IMG/VR virus record: IMGVR_UViG_3300040801_004246
Location: 1 to 60,193 of that record
DNA from: a virus
Direction: 5' to 3' (one strand)
Length of the DNA: 60,193 nucleotides
Part shown: positions 18,401 through 26,600 of the stretch, in pieces
How the letters are laid out: each line of letters starts with the position of its first letter
Position numbering within the stretch: position 1 is the first letter of the stretch
Translations under genes and position numbers: made by a program
The notes under the pieces: model-generated
The model's input: only the letters and a program-made list of their open reading frames with translations
What the model was told of the DNA's origin: nothing
Database searches by the model: none

Positions 18401-19026
18401 AGTACCAGTCTGGTAAGACTCAAATCATTGATGAGATCAATGACAACGAGGCTAAGATCGACTCGATCCTTACCAATCTCCTGGCTGTTAAGGCGTCAAC
18501 TGATAACTTGCCAGCAAACCCTGCAAGTGAAGCAACTCTCACCCAAGGTATTACAGATATCAGAGATGACATCTCAAATATCCCTGGTGGTGGAGGCGGT
18601 GGCCTCACGGCGGCCGATGTTTGGAGCTTCGCGAATCGTGAGCTCACAACGAACCCAGATACCTTTAAAGCTGACGTTTCAAACTTGGCAACACAAACGG
18701 ATGTGCAGAACATCCCAGCCAACTATGACGTTAAAACCTCAACCACTCTTGATTCCGTATCCGACCAACAGCAGGTCATCGTGTGGCTTGAGAAAAATGG
18801 TGCCAGAGTACCTGGTGCAACAAACTGTACGATTACAATTAAGGACGCTGCCGGAGCAACGGTGTGGACCCAAACACAGGCCGCATCAAATGCCGAGGGA
18901 GTATTTACATTTACCGAGGGCAGTGTAACGACGCTTGTGAATAACCGAAATTACTACATCTCTGTTACAGTCGAAGACGGTGGCACGCCAGTAAGTTCGA
19001 ACACAGCTTTCTTTACAGTCCAGTAG
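12427..19026 (+). CDS. Giant repeat fibre protein (2199 residues)
   Basis: Probable long tail fibre. Residues 1-100 form a beta-sandwich. Block A (about 12.75-14.04 kb) and block B (about 15.58-16.7 kb) are built from 93-residue units containing ARANNLDNLD, SSREAETDAA, NQTEHDATQ and IADAVWDEALADH. Between them lie a second beta-sandwich (about residues 620-720) and a Gly-rich, beta-helix-like region (about 800-1020). A third beta-sandwich (about 1550-1660) precedes four copies of a KTDNLP-DPAS element. An Ig-like domain ends the chain. WDEALADH-type repeats occur in other phage fibres. The alternating rod and sandwich layout fits a trimeric shaft with docking domains. No tape-measure hydrophobic segments are seen. 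Confidence 0.75.
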   Translation: MGCVQLEVTLTEAVLLQTSHPLRTTGKFVRAVIEDDTGTPVAGSPFVLADEGGGIYRSTSYVPAAIGNYFGEILFYDDAGFTTLSPEVGPVTFQIFVNENETKINTLNDTKLTTARANNLDNLDAAISTRESEADAATRASTNQTEHDATQTQISNLNDIDQAGVQAALTAQGYTTGRAPNLDNLDDTITSRQSEVDAASRAATNQSEHDTTQVAISNLNDPTAAAIADAVWDEALADHTAPGSMGANQNLIDDIEADTSSLNDVKITTVRANNLDNLDDTISSRESEADAATRASTNQTEHDTTQSAISALNNPSAAQIADAVWDEALADHTTAGSMGANQNLIDDIEADTASLNDTKITTARANNLDNLDTTVSSREAETDAASRASNNQTEHDATQSAISNLNDPTAAAIADAVWDEALADHVAPGSMGANQNLIDDIEADTASLNDTKITTSRANALDNLDATISSREAETDAASRASTNQTEHDATQTAIGNLNDLSSLDIQSALTAQGYTPPRAAALDLLDAAVSTRATQASVNVIDGIVDDILEDTGTTIPAQISALNDPTALEIADAVWDEPRTGHAIIGTFGEFIDASISSRASQTSVDNIQNNTNFQATIPDQVERPTSGTVTITIFARLFDNLGVPKDPDLNTMNITIQDQGGGGIIPLTAMTRTGVGRFEYDYVVTTSSPLGQQVIFFDYDESAVGVQQIRTLTMAETANTLDQIALDAADIKAQTDQILFDGNSYVRSVAEIVNDKTDYTLTAADKQAIVDGGLNEVISDYTVPGSVGFGFNYQVYAGAVWVNTTAGAPGTDVGIHGIPSNPSNNFADALALANSLNLRKFILLEGTFTLSGALPNYEIEIRDAGIVNFGGQNVDGSLVRGGTVTGTMSGEITLVETVLDDVVDFLGTAVRCGLDGTTQLGAGQSTMQSCYSKVPGNGRPVIDFVVAGRTLNMRAYSGGLRVVNMTDASNLATVEFIAGKIDLPASNTDGEISIRGTVVIDDQSVGLTVDQTAAICVAKIVDNTWDEPRADHTLAGSFGEGAQGVLSIARADNLDNLDDTISSRQSEVDAASRASTNQTEHDATQAAIAALENASLTDIADAVWDEALADHLAPGSMGANQNLIDDIESDTSTLNDTKITTARANNLDFLDVAVSSREAETDAANRAATDQAEHDATQLAISNLNDPTAAAIADAVWDEALVDHNTPGSMGANQNLIDDIESDTSTLNDTKITTARANNLDRLDATISSRQSELDAANRAATDVAEHNATQSAIAALENASLGDIADAVWDEALAGHTIAGSAGFAQNQIDDILADTASLDNVKLTTARANALDNLDVAVSTRESEVDAAARAFADQNSHSQTQTDIANLNDPTVDQIVDGVWDESLLAHQIAGSAGRVLSDISAININSLAQAVWDEDVLGNTNPGTFGSYVDVIRNTVLSSANDLNDGATGLVAIFNEIGNEHGLTRSEININEAKIDNLSSQLSGTESDLTAEILTNRSQIGNLSTQLGTAESNIISEVDQNETKIDTVNQNILTIQNNTTTRFVVPTRLIRPTVGTKDYEFHLRLYNTQGQAEAPDAAPTIEILRLDTGAVLDSGTMTQIGAEVGAYRYQLTLTPSSPDVPVLVEARVVENGEARLVPATSEITDFESDLTALDAKVDAVDLKVTDSNTLLNSGVFGLQALRNNHDVIVNEINANETKIDAIKAKTDNLPNDPASATQVAAVNATVLTRPTLVQIQNALNTLEDALRGPDNRNLTEVYDVFDVSGLLTDTDPRLDNLDAAISSRSTLTAAQVWAHVNRTLTALTIPAAEIDKIWDYLTSQATTPNSIGKLIVDFLDVAVSSRASTTDVTGPLAGVAQEATLTAFAGATATRFTDVDNDNAAIKADTAAIKAKTDNLPSDPASQGAVNARFTSVDNDLTNALAELALIKAKTDNLPADPASNTEVNQIPTNPLLTTDPRLNNLDAAVSSRATPADLDVSALVTSVEYQSGKTQIIDEINDNEAKIDSILTNLLAVKASTDNLPANPASEATLTQGITDIRDDISNIPGGGGGGLTAADVWSFANRELTTNPDTFKADVSNLATQTDVQNIPANYDVKTSTTLDSVSDQQQVIVWLEKNGARVPGATNCTITIKDAAGATVWTQTQAASNAEGVFTFTEGSVTTLVNNRNYYISVTVEDGGTPVSSNTAFFTVQ
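12745..14040 (+). repeat. 279-base coding repeat, block A
   Basis: Tandem in-frame repeats in the giant fibre gene. The GCN-GAY-GCN-GTN-TGG (ADAVW) codon run occurs at 13108, 13387 and 13666, an exact 279-base (93-codon) spacing. Flanking shorter units (AALTAQGYT, near 12930 and 13950) bracket the block at both ends. Third codon positions differ widely between copies. Confidence 0.85.
15580..16740 (+). repeat. 279-base coding repeat, block B
   Basis: Second tandem array of the same 93-residue module. The equivalent (A/V)D-x-VW codon run occurs at 15733, 16012, 16291 and 16570, again exactly 279 bases apart. The last unit diverges (IVDGVWDESLLAHQ). Protein identity between copies is high while wobble bases vary. 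Confidence 0.85.
17540..18540 (+). repeat. KTDNLP-DPAS coding repeat
   Basis: Four irregularly spaced copies of a short element encoding K(A/S)-K/S-TDNLPxxPAS near 17551, 18112, 18226 and 18490, with two copies of a TDPRLxNLDAA(I/V)SSR element near 17755 and 18310. They form the distal shaft of the giant fibre. The spacing is not constant, unlike blocks A and B. Confidence 0.75.
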
Positions 19027-19034
19027 GAGGGACC

Positions 19035-19196
19035 ATGGTAATCATCGGAGGTAACAATCCAATCTTTGTGGGTGGTCTTGGGACCGGCGGCGAAGTCGGT
19101 GTTATCGCACCCCAAATCAAATTCTTTGATGTGTACTATGTCTGTGCCCCTGTTGTTGGCTTTCACGTAAGTGCCAATAAAGAGGAGTGCCCATGA
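19035..19196 (+). CDS. Short 53-residue protein between fibre and FN3 gene
   Basis: A small gene too short for common ORF cut-offs. The ATG at 19035 follows AGGAGGG at 19025-19031, and the TGA at 19194-19196 overlaps the next ATG (ATGA). The product (beginning MVIIGGNNPIFVGG) is Gly/Val-rich with a hydrophobic centre and two cysteines. It fills the 160-base space between two coupled structural genes exactly, which supports it being real. The function is unknown. Confidence 0.65.
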   Translation: MVIIGGNNPIFVGGLGTGGEVGVIAPQIKFFDVYYVCAPVVGFHVSANKEECP

Positions 19197-20047
19197 TAAG
19201 ACTTCGCTGGGCCCCCTTCCCTGAAGCAGACGTTGCTCAGTACAACGTGTACCGTAGCATCGTCGGCTTTTGCGTTGATGTCCCCGCGGATCTGACCGGT
19301 ATAGCTGGGCTGACACTAAGGACTGAGTTCAACGAGGAAGCCGATACTACAATCACCTTCAACGACACAGACCCTCTCATTGACCAAATCAACGCTGTAA
19401 TTGTGGGTGGTCACGCCTTCCTATCTGATAGTGGGGACCAAATTATTGTCCGATCAGACATAAGAGAAGCTCCAGGAAGGGTCGAGATTTTCGGTGACTC
19501 TACCTCTTTGGCCTTTTTAGGCATAACAGCCCGAGTTATAACCGAGAAATCTGAGGATAAAAAAATCGCCACTGTGGCAGCGCTTCCTGATCCATGCGCT
19601 CTAGTAGAGTTCGAAGATCCAGATGGAGCTCTGCAAGACTTTTATGCAATCACCTCAATCGACTCGCAAAACAATGAGTCGAAAAAAACCCAGTATCTCC
19701 AGCCCATAACCAATACAGGGCCTGTGTGCGTTCTCGAGGGTATTGTTTACGATCTCCAAGGTGCTAGAATCCCTGATGCTGAAGTTAAGGCCACAGTGCA
19801 AGTTCCGCCGGATCACGCAGGAAATCTCTCTGCTGGCAACATTTCCAAGGAGCCTGTGATAGTTTGCACCGGTCCCGATGGGCGTTTCAGCCTTGTCGTC
19901 TTACAGTGTGCTCTGATACATTTGGAAATACCGGAAGTGAAGTTCAGCCACATGATCACCGTGCCTGAGCAAAGCTTTGCTTTCGTGAATGATATTGTCG
20001 AAGACCTCGACTATAGATACCCCTTAGGTTACTCTGGGGTTAGGTAG
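19193..20047 (+). CDS. FN3-like baseplate/fibre protein with inserted domain
   Basis: A 284-residue protein. The N terminus (IRLRWAPFPEADVAQYNVYRS) is the first half of a fibronectin type III sandwich. Its second half (DFYAITSIDSQNNES) appears only after a roughly 100-residue insertion (about residues 30-125) with an alternating beta pattern (IIVRSDIREAPGRVEI). The C-terminal 100 residues resemble the carboxypeptidase-regulatory-like domain also found at 7248. The start was placed at ATG 19193, not the in-frame GTG at 19187, because AGAGGAG (19181-19187) is correctly spaced and the ATG overlaps the upstream stop. Confidence 0.65.
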   Translation: MIRLRWAPFPEADVAQYNVYRSIVGFCVDVPADLTGIAGLTLRTEFNEEADTTITFNDTDPLIDQINAVIVGGHAFLSDSGDQIIVRSDIREAPGRVEIFGDSTSLAFLGITARVITEKSEDKKIATVAALPDPCALVEFEDPDGALQDFYAITSIDSQNNESKKTQYLQPITNTGPVCVLEGIVYDLQGARIPDAEVKATVQVPPDHAGNLSAGNISKEPVIVCTGPDGRFSLVVLQCALIHLEIPEVKFSHMITVPEQSFAFVNDIVEDLDYRYPLGYSGVR

Positions 20048-20055
20048 GATGAAAC

Positions 20056-22164
20056 ATGGCTGGAAGTGACTTAAATTCTCAAGACGGATTCGTATCACCG
20101 AGTTTACAGCTCGGAGGTGGTCTTGACCGTGGTCGCTACCCAAACCAGTTCTTTGATCTCGCTCAGCAGTACATGCCGCCCACCATCAAGGAGCTCTTCC
20201 GGTGGTGCACATTCTACTACTACAATTCACCGCTCATTGGGGCTGCGATTACCAAGATTTCGCGGTATCCGATCACAGACCTCATATTTGATGACGACAA
20301 AGAAAGCATCCGTCGTATCTGGGATGATCTCTTTAATAAGCACTTGAAAATGAAAGAATTCTTGATGGAGGTCAATCTTGACTACCATGCCTACGGAAAC
20401 GCTTTCATTTCTATGCACTTACCCTTCACCCGGTTTCTTCGGTGCCAAACTTGTAACCACTCAGCTCCCATAAAGCAGTGGAACTGGAATTTCAACACAG
20501 GTGGTGGATACGAATTTTACGGCAAATGCTCAAACTGCCACACAGACGGCACCCTCAAAGTAAAAGACATCCCTTACAAAGATAAAAAGGGTGTGCGCTT
20601 TATCAGGTGGAACCCAGAGAATATCTCAGTCAAACATAACGAGTACACCGGTCGCCGGATCTACATGTACACCGTCCCCTATAAGCTCAAAAACCTCATC
20701 CAAAGGGGAGATAAGGACATACTCGAAGACATCCCAATGGTTGTCATCGAAGCTCTAAAAAAGCGCCGTATGATCCGAATGAATACCGACAACTTCAAGC
20801 ACCTCAAACGCCCCACACTTGCCGAGCAAGACCAGGGGTGGGGGAAACCTCTCATTATCCATGTCCTAAAAGACATGTACTACCTCTACACACTTCGTAG
20901 AGCCCAGGAAGCAATCGCTCATGAGCACATTGTACCTTTTGACATCATTTACCCTATGCCAAATGCTCAACAAGATCCTTACATCCACACGGATCTTGCC
21001 AACTGGCGCGTACAGATCGAGGGGATTATACGAAAACACCGGAGAGATCCTAACTTCAAAGGAGTTATTCCTGTGCCTGTTGGGTTTGGCCGTCTTGGTG
21101 GTGATGGCAAGGCGATGATGCTCACACCTGAGCTCAACTACCTCACACAAACAATTGTGGGTGGTATGGGTATCCCCCAAGAGTTCTTATTTGGTGGTTT
21201 AAATTTCACCGGGTCCAGCATTTCACTTCGTACCCTTGAGAACGACTTCATTCAAAATAGATCGCAGCTTCTTGATGTCGTTCACTGGGTCAAAGATAAG
21301 CTCCGAATCTGGCTTAACTTGCCTGACATAAAAGACATTGAATTCTCTGATTTCAGGATGGCTGATGATGTTCAAAGAAATCAGCAACTTATAGGCCTAA
21401 ACGCTCAAATGAAGGTTTCCGATCAAACCATGCTAACTGAACTGGGCTACGACTGGGAGCAAGAGCAGCAGAAAATGATTGAAGAGGCTCAGTTCCAGAA
21501 CTTCCTCAACGACATCAGAGCGAAAGCTGGGGCGAAAACTCAAGGTGAGGCCGGTATTATTCAGTACAACTACCAGCAAAAAATCCAAGAGCTCGCAACA
21601 AAGGCTCAAGAAGAAGCCCAGCAAAAAGCTGAAGAGACCCACCGAAAGATGCTTGCTGATAAGGCAAGGGGCGGGACGATGACCCAAGACATGATGGACG
21701 GGGCTCCCCCACCTCAAATGATGAGTCAGCAAGGCTGGGCTGGCCAAGTGGCAAGCCCTGTCCAAGCACCTCCAGCAGAGGGTGGTCAGCAGCCAATGGC
21801 GCCACAGCAAGGCACTCCAGGAGATATGGATCCTTCTCAAGCCGTTCAAGGCGGGGCCGAGATGGCAGCAGGTGCCCAGCAGCCACCAGCAGGTCAACCC
21901 GCCCCAATGATGGGCGGACCTCAGACTGAGGTCGAGGCCATGGTGGATCAAGACCTCAATTCAAGAGCCTCTCGCCTAGCCTCAAAGCTTACAATGTTCG
22001 CAAGCCATGAGGCAGCCAACGCCATCCAAACGATGAAGCAAAAAGCTCCAGACTTTGGTGCTATGGTAGAGCAGGCTTACAATGAAAGAATGCAGGGGTC
22101 AGCCCCCGTTCCTGGTAATATGGAAAAAGCTCCGGAGGGGCCGACAGCCGAAGGAATGAGCTGA
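20056..22164 (+). CDS. Portal protein
   Basis: Predicted dodecameric portal through which DNA is packaged and ejected. Residues 1-450 show portal features: an N-terminal helical crown or stem with SPLIGAAITKISRYP, a wing with MYYLYTLRRAQEAIAHEHIVPF, and GMGIPQEFLFGGLNFTGSSISLRTLENDF, a motif typical of this family. A four-cysteine zinc ribbon is inserted near residues 130-161 (CQTC and CSNC). The C-terminal 200 residues are Gln/Pro/Ala-rich and probably disordered. At 702 residues it is longer than many portals. It lies about 19 kb from the large terminase and over 35 kb from the capsid gene, an unusual separation. Confidence 0.85.
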   Translation: MAGSDLNSQDGFVSPSLQLGGGLDRGRYPNQFFDLAQQYMPPTIKELFRWCTFYYYNSPLIGAAITKISRYPITDLIFDDDKESIRRIWDDLFNKHLKMKEFLMEVNLDYHAYGNAFISMHLPFTRFLRCQTCNHSAPIKQWNWNFNTGGGYEFYGKCSNCHTDGTLKVKDIPYKDKKGVRFIRWNPENISVKHNEYTGRRIYMYTVPYKLKNLIQRGDKDILEDIPMVVIEALKKRRMIRMNTDNFKHLKRPTLAEQDQGWGKPLIIHVLKDMYYLYTLRRAQEAIAHEHIVPFDIIYPMPNAQQDPYIHTDLANWRVQIEGIIRKHRRDPNFKGVIPVPVGFGRLGGDGKAMMLTPELNYLTQTIVGGMGIPQEFLFGGLNFTGSSISLRTLENDFIQNRSQLLDVVHWVKDKLRIWLNLPDIKDIEFSDFRMADDVQRNQQLIGLNAQMKVSDQTMLTELGYDWEQEQQKMIEEAQFQNFLNDIRAKAGAKTQGEAGIIQYNYQQKIQELATKAQEEAQQKAEETHRKMLADKARGGTMTQDMMDGAPPPQMMSQQGWAGQVASPVQAPPAEGGQQPMAPQQGTPGDMDPSQAVQGGAEMAAGAQQPPAGQPAPMMGGPQTEVEAMVDQDLNSRASRLASKLTMFASHEAANAIQTMKQKAPDFGAMVEQAYNERMQGSAPVPGNMEKAPEGPTAEGMS

Positions 22165-22379
22165 TGTTTAAAAAAGAAGTCAAAACTGAGAAATTTGATA
22201 CTGACGATGCCAAGGATTTGGCCCGATATAATGACATTTGCTCAAATGAACTCTGCTCGATTATTTCCGAAAAACGTGAGAAGCTGACAACAAAGTACTT
22301 CGATGATGAGGGAAAGCTGACCTCTTCTGATGACCGGTTAATATTGGTGGTAACATGGATGGAAAAGACTACTTTATAG
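22164..22379 (+). CDS. Small acidic protein after portal
   Basis: A 71-residue charged protein with two cysteines (ICSNELCS), otherwise helical. The ATG overlaps the portal stop region (TGATG), which suggests coupled translation. The 3' end overlaps the next gene by 25 bases. No family is recognised. Confidence 0.55.
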   Translation: MFKKEVKTEKFDTDDAKDLARYNDICSNELCSIISEKREKLTTKYFDDEGKLTSSDDRLILVVTWMEKTTL

Positions 22380-22726
22380 AGGGCTTTGAAAAAGAGGCCA
22401 GTAAGATGAAAGCTGTGAAGCGGTTTTTCTTCAAGCCAAAGGGTAAAACCAAGGCCCGGCTTGATCGCATGAACAAGTTTAAAGCAGACAAAAAATGGTC
22501 TGAGAGTATGAAGCTTGATCCCATCCAGCGGCCAGCCCCGAAAAACCAGCTAGTCGATAAGACAAAGCAAACTTACGAGAATGTGAAGCAAAAAGCCAAC
22601 TCGCCTGGGATGCAGGTTAAAAAAAGGGTGGGCCAAGGCCTCCTTTTAGGAGGAGCTGGAGCTTACGGCCTCCACAAACTCGATCAACCTCAAAGAACTT
22701 ATTATCCTCAAAGGAGACAAGGATGA
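22355..22726 (+). CDS. Small basic virion-type protein with N-terminal GFEKEA motif
   Basis: A 123-residue, strongly basic protein. Near its N terminus it has GFEKEA (about residues 10-15), like the GFEKQA of the gene at 41575 and the MEKQA of the gene at 57764. Its C-terminal part contains a glycine-rich hydrophobic segment (VGQGLLLGGAGAYGL). This two-part layout recurs among the head-region proteins. The basic charge would suit DNA contact or an internal virion position, by inference. Confidence 0.6.
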   Translation: MDGKDYFIEGFEKEASKMKAVKRFFFKPKGKTKARLDRMNKFKADKKWSESMKLDPIQRPAPKNQLVDKTKQTYENVKQKANSPGMQVKKRVGQGLLLGGAGAYGLHKLDQPQRTYYPQRRQG

Positions 22727-23076
22727 GCACAGTAGCCAAATTTATGAAAGCAGCCTCTGGTGACATGATGGAAGAAAAAGCCAAGCAAAAAGCTGAAGAG
22801 ATCAAAGGTGAAAAGACCGTAAAAGAGGTCATGGAAGAAACACCTAAAGAAAAACGGGATGACGTCCTAAAGGCCCTTCGTGAAAAGAAAGCCGCTGAGG
22901 GTGATATGGGCGGATCTGATGCTCACAAAGAGCACCACAAAAAACTTGATAACAAGGTCGAGGATCTTGAAGATGACGTCGAGGATGTAAAAGAAGAGAA
23001 GAAAGAAGCTTCTCAGGCCATCGGTGGCGGTATCGGTATGAGTACCGATATTGGTGCTGGAATAGGAATGCCCTAA
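22723..23076 (+). CDS. Small Lys/Glu-rich coiled-coil protein
   Basis: A 117-residue protein made almost entirely of Lys, Glu, Asp and Ala with coiled-coil character (residues about 15-95), ending in a Gly/Ile/Met-rich tail. AAAGGAGACAAGG precedes the ATG, which overlaps the previous stop. A scaffold-like or internal role is possible. It is the last gene of the left structural block; a hairpin follows. Confidence 0.6.
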   Translation: MSTVAKFMKAASGDMMEEKAKQKAEEIKGEKTVKEVMEETPKEKRDDVLKALREKKAAEGDMGGSDAHKEHHKKLDNKVEDLEDDVEDVKEEKKEASQAIGGGIGMSTDIGAGIGMP

Positions 23077-23081
23077 CGCCT

Positions 23082-23114
23082 AAAAAAAGAAGGGGGAGCC
23101 ACGTGCCGTCCCCC
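23082..23114 (-). terminator. Intrinsic terminator for the 23125-23644 minus-strand genes
   Basis: Stem GGGGGA (23092-23097) pairs with TCCCCC (23109-23114). On the minus strand the stem is followed by a run of seven T (plus-strand A at 23082-23088). It sits between two convergent genes and may stop both directions, but the T-run favours the minus strand. Confidence 0.7.
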
Positions 23115-23124
23115 TACCACCTTC

Positions 23125-23550
23125 CTAGTGACCAAATCCTGGGAATCTGTTCCCTGGGCTGGTTTCCATATTATACCTATTAGGACGAAAGTCGTCATGA
23201 TATGTCGGCATCGGCGCAAATCCCTGTCCGGAAAATGCTTTCTGAGCCGCCTGATCTCCCCCCGTTCTCTGTGAGCCCATCTCTGGGTAGAAAGTCCTGT
23301 CCAAGGTTTTCTTGCCGTACTCTAGCAATACCCCGCCGAAAGCGTACAATGCTGACGCAAAGGCCTGCCGTGCCAGAGCTGAGAGCATCTCAAACCAGAA
23401 TCTCCTGGTCGTAAATGGCCCCAAAAACTCCGATAAGAAGCTCTTTTTCTTAGGCTCTATCTCATTTTCCTGTACTTTTTGTGATTCCACGACCACTTCC
23501 GGTTGGTCGTTGAGTTCCTGTTCCTCTATGAACGGTGCTGCTTCTGACAT
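23125..23550 (-). CDS. Uncharacterised minus-strand protein with hydrophobic helix
   Basis: A 141-residue protein with an acidic N terminus, a basic linker, an amphipathic or hydrophobic helix (about residues 55-78, LSALARQAFASALYAFGGVLLEY) and a Pro/Gly/Asn-rich tail. AGGGAGGA lies upstream of the ATG at 23550, which supports the start. It is oriented opposite to the structural genes and the RNA polymerase on either side. It could be a membrane-associated or virion protein; no family is recognised. Confidence 0.6.
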   Translation of the reverse strand: MSEAAPFIEEQELNDQPEVVVESQKVQENEIEPKKKSFLSEFLGPFTTRRFWFEMLSALARQAFASALYAFGGVLLEYGKKTLDRTFYPEMGSQRTGGDQAAQKAFSGQGFAPMPTYHDDFRPNRYNMETSPGNRFPGFGH

Positions 23551-23644
23551 TCAGGTTTCCTCCCTTGTTGTTGATTTTCATTGCTGGACTTGGAGTCTTC
23601 CCGACGGATATGATGTCGATTGAAGCCTCGAGTAGTGATAGCAC
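23462..23644 (-). CDS. Possible 60-residue leader protein overlapping the next gene
   Basis: An open frame from GTG 23644 preceded by a strong AAAGGAGGT (plus-strand 23648-23656), three bases away. A GGTATAAG promoter-like element lies 24 bases further upstream (23680-23687). It overlaps the 141-residue gene by 89 bases in another frame. The product is basic and Ser/Gly/Thr-rich without a recognisable fold. The ribosome site and promoter motif support expression, while the short spacing and low-complexity tail argue against. Confidence 0.4.
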   Translation of the reverse strand: MLSLLEASIDIISVGKTPSPAMKINNKGGNLNVRSSTVHRGTGTQRPTGSGRGITKSTGK

Positions 23645-26600
23645 TTGACCTCCTTTGATGTTAAATTGTTACCAATAGGCTTATACCAGGACGCTATGCG
23701 AAATTTTGGACTGAACCAGCAATTCGAAGAAATCAAAAAGGCGGCGGAAGAGTCCGTCCGATCCATATTCCCCGTGGAGGGGAAGACCCGTGTGCTGGAG
23801 CTCAATAGCATTTCGATAGAAGATAACCTTAGCCCAGACTCTTATACCACCCAAGCCAAGGCAAAATCTAAGAACTCCACCTTCGGGGTTCCCGTCTATG
23901 CAAGCCTGACTCTAAAGGATAAGAAAACCGGCAAAACCATCGATCAAAAAGATAAGGTCAAGCTATTCACTTTGCCAAAGATCACAGACCGCTTCTCATA
24001 CATTGTGAAGGGGAACGAGTATCAGGTCACAAATCAACTCCGTTTAAAACCTGGGGTGTACACACTTCGTAAACAAAACGGCGACCTCAAGACCCAGTTC
24101 AACTTAGCCCGAGGAAAGAACTTCGAGCTCCATTATAACGAAAGAAACGGCCGCCTTACCATCACCAAGATCGGTGGCGCTGGGCAAGCCAAGATCCCTC
24201 TTTACCCGGTGCTTACCCACTTAGGTATCAGCCCTGCGATGATCGCAAAAGAGCTTGGTAGTGATGTGGCAGATGCCAATAAGGAGTCTGAAACACCACA
24301 GCTCATAAATCGAATAAGATCAGCATTTAATATCCGAAAAGGGACTTTCAAGGATTATCTCAATGAGAAAACTGAACTCAGCCCTGAGACTACAGAAACG
24401 ACGCTTGGCAAAGGATTTTCTAAAGTTGATGGACAGGCTCTTCTCTCAGCCGCAAAAAAACTCGTATCGGTTTACAAGGGCCAAGAAAAGCCAGAAGACC
24501 GTGACTCATTAGAGTTTAAAGACCTCCTCTCAACTGAGGACTTTATCAAAGAGCGCCTTGGTGATGATCGCCAGCGCCGCACACTTGAGTATAAGATCAG
24601 AAGAACCATCGACTCCCCAAAAAGGACCACCATCCAGCAGATCGTAAATCCTGGATCGTTTAACAACATCGTTGAGTCCTTCTTCACACAAGACGACAAA
24701 TCATCTACCCCTGAGCAAACAAACCCACTTGAGATGCTCTCAGGCCAGTACAAAGCCACCATCATGGGTTCAGGTGGTGTGACATCAGACCACCAGGTCT
24801 CCGAAGAGATGCGTGAGATCCACCCCACCCACTTCGGCTTCATGGATCCAGTCCACACCCCGGAGTCAAACCGAATCGGGGCAAACCTTCACATTCCACT
24901 GGGAGCAGTTAAAGACGGAAAACAAATCAAAATGGTGGTCGAAGACAAGTCCGGGAAAAAGATCACAATCACTCCAAAGGAAGCGTTCAATAAAAAAGTA
25001 CAGCTTCCAGAGCCGGTCAAAGGTGGCAAGGTTCGCTACCTTCACAAAGGCGAGGTAAAAGAAGGTAAGCCTTCTGAGGTCGACTATAAGACCTTGGCTC
25101 CTCAGCAGCTCTTTTCATACTCAACAAACCTTGTCCCTTTCCTCTCATCAGATCAAGGAACTCGTGCCATGATGGCTGCTAAACAAATGGAGCAAGCCAT
25201 TTCCCTTAAGCACCGCGAGAAGCCTCTTGTTCAAGTCTCTGATGCCAGTGGTGGGAAAACCTTTGAGAAGCGAATTGGTGAAGTCGTAGCCAAAACAAGT
25301 CCATTTGACGGGACAGTAAAGAAGATCGCCCCTGACCACATGATCATCAAAACAAGTGAGGGGGATAAAAAAGTTGAGCTCTACAACAAATTCACCCTTA
25401 ACAGAAAGTCTTTCCTCAATCATGAGCCTACAGTTAAGGTCGGCGACAAAGTTAAAAAAGGAGATCTCCTTGCAGACTCCAACTTCACAAAAGATGGAAC
25501 ACTTGCGCTTGGAACTAATCTCCGTACAGCATATCTTCCATATAAGGGGCTTAACTTCGAAGACGGAATCGTCATTTCAGAGTCCGCTGCTGAGAAGCTT
25601 ACCAGTGTACACATCACCAAAAAGAACTTCGTTTCAGACGATAAAACAATTCAGAACAAGAACAAGTTTCAAGCCTACTACCCCAATGCCTTAACTGGAG
25701 CGAACCTCTCAAAGCTCGACCAAGACGGAGTCATCCGTAAAGGTCAAAAGGTCAATATGGGTGAGGTGGTGATCGCTGCCATGAGACGGAGAGATATGGC
25801 ATCAGCCAATATCGCTAAAGTTAAGAAAGCTCTTTCTGACAGGCCATCTGATGTGTCCGTGTACTGGAACTTTGAAGACCAGGGGACTGTCGTTGATGTC
25901 CAAAAGCAGGGAAAAGAAATCACTGTCTTTATTGAGACCGAGGAAAGAGCAAAGATTGGTGACAAGCTCACAGGCCGCCACGGAAACAAAGGGATCATCA
26001 CAAAGATCATCCCAGATAGTGCTGCACCAAGAAACAAAGACGGGGAGCCAGTACAGGTTCTCTTAAATCCCCACGGTGTGATCTCTCGGATCAATGTCGG
26101 CCAAATCTATGAGTCAGCTGCCGCTAAAGCATCAAAGAAGCTTGGCACAACAACTGAGGTCCCGAACTTCGCAGGGCTTGATAACAAAAAATTCACCAAG
26201 GGGCTTCTTGCAAAAGCAGGTATCTCAGATAAAGAAGAGCTCTTTGATCCAGAAACAGGTAAGTCCTTAGGACAAGTCCACGTCGGTGATCCTCACATAC
26301 TAAAACTTTTTAAACTTTCGACCTCAAACTTCTCCTACCGTCAAGGTGGGCCAGGAGCTCCTTATGACATGAACAAGCAGCCCCTTAAAGCAGGTGGTGA
26401 GGAAAGTGCTAAGAGGCTTGATCCTCTAATGCTCTACTCAATGCTTTCTCATGGAGCCAGAGCCAACCTTCGGGATATGGTGACTGTGAAGTCTGATCAG
26501 AATGATGAGTTTTGGAAGTCACTTAAATCAGGTCAATTCCTACCGCCTCCAAAGTCCCCATTTGTTTATGATAAGTTCATGGGCTACCTCAAAGGTGCTG

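Noticed and set aside
12427-19026. Tape measure protein
   Set aside because: The length fits, but there are no transmembrane segments or long coiled-coil pattern; repeated WDEALADH and sandwich modules fit a fibre better.
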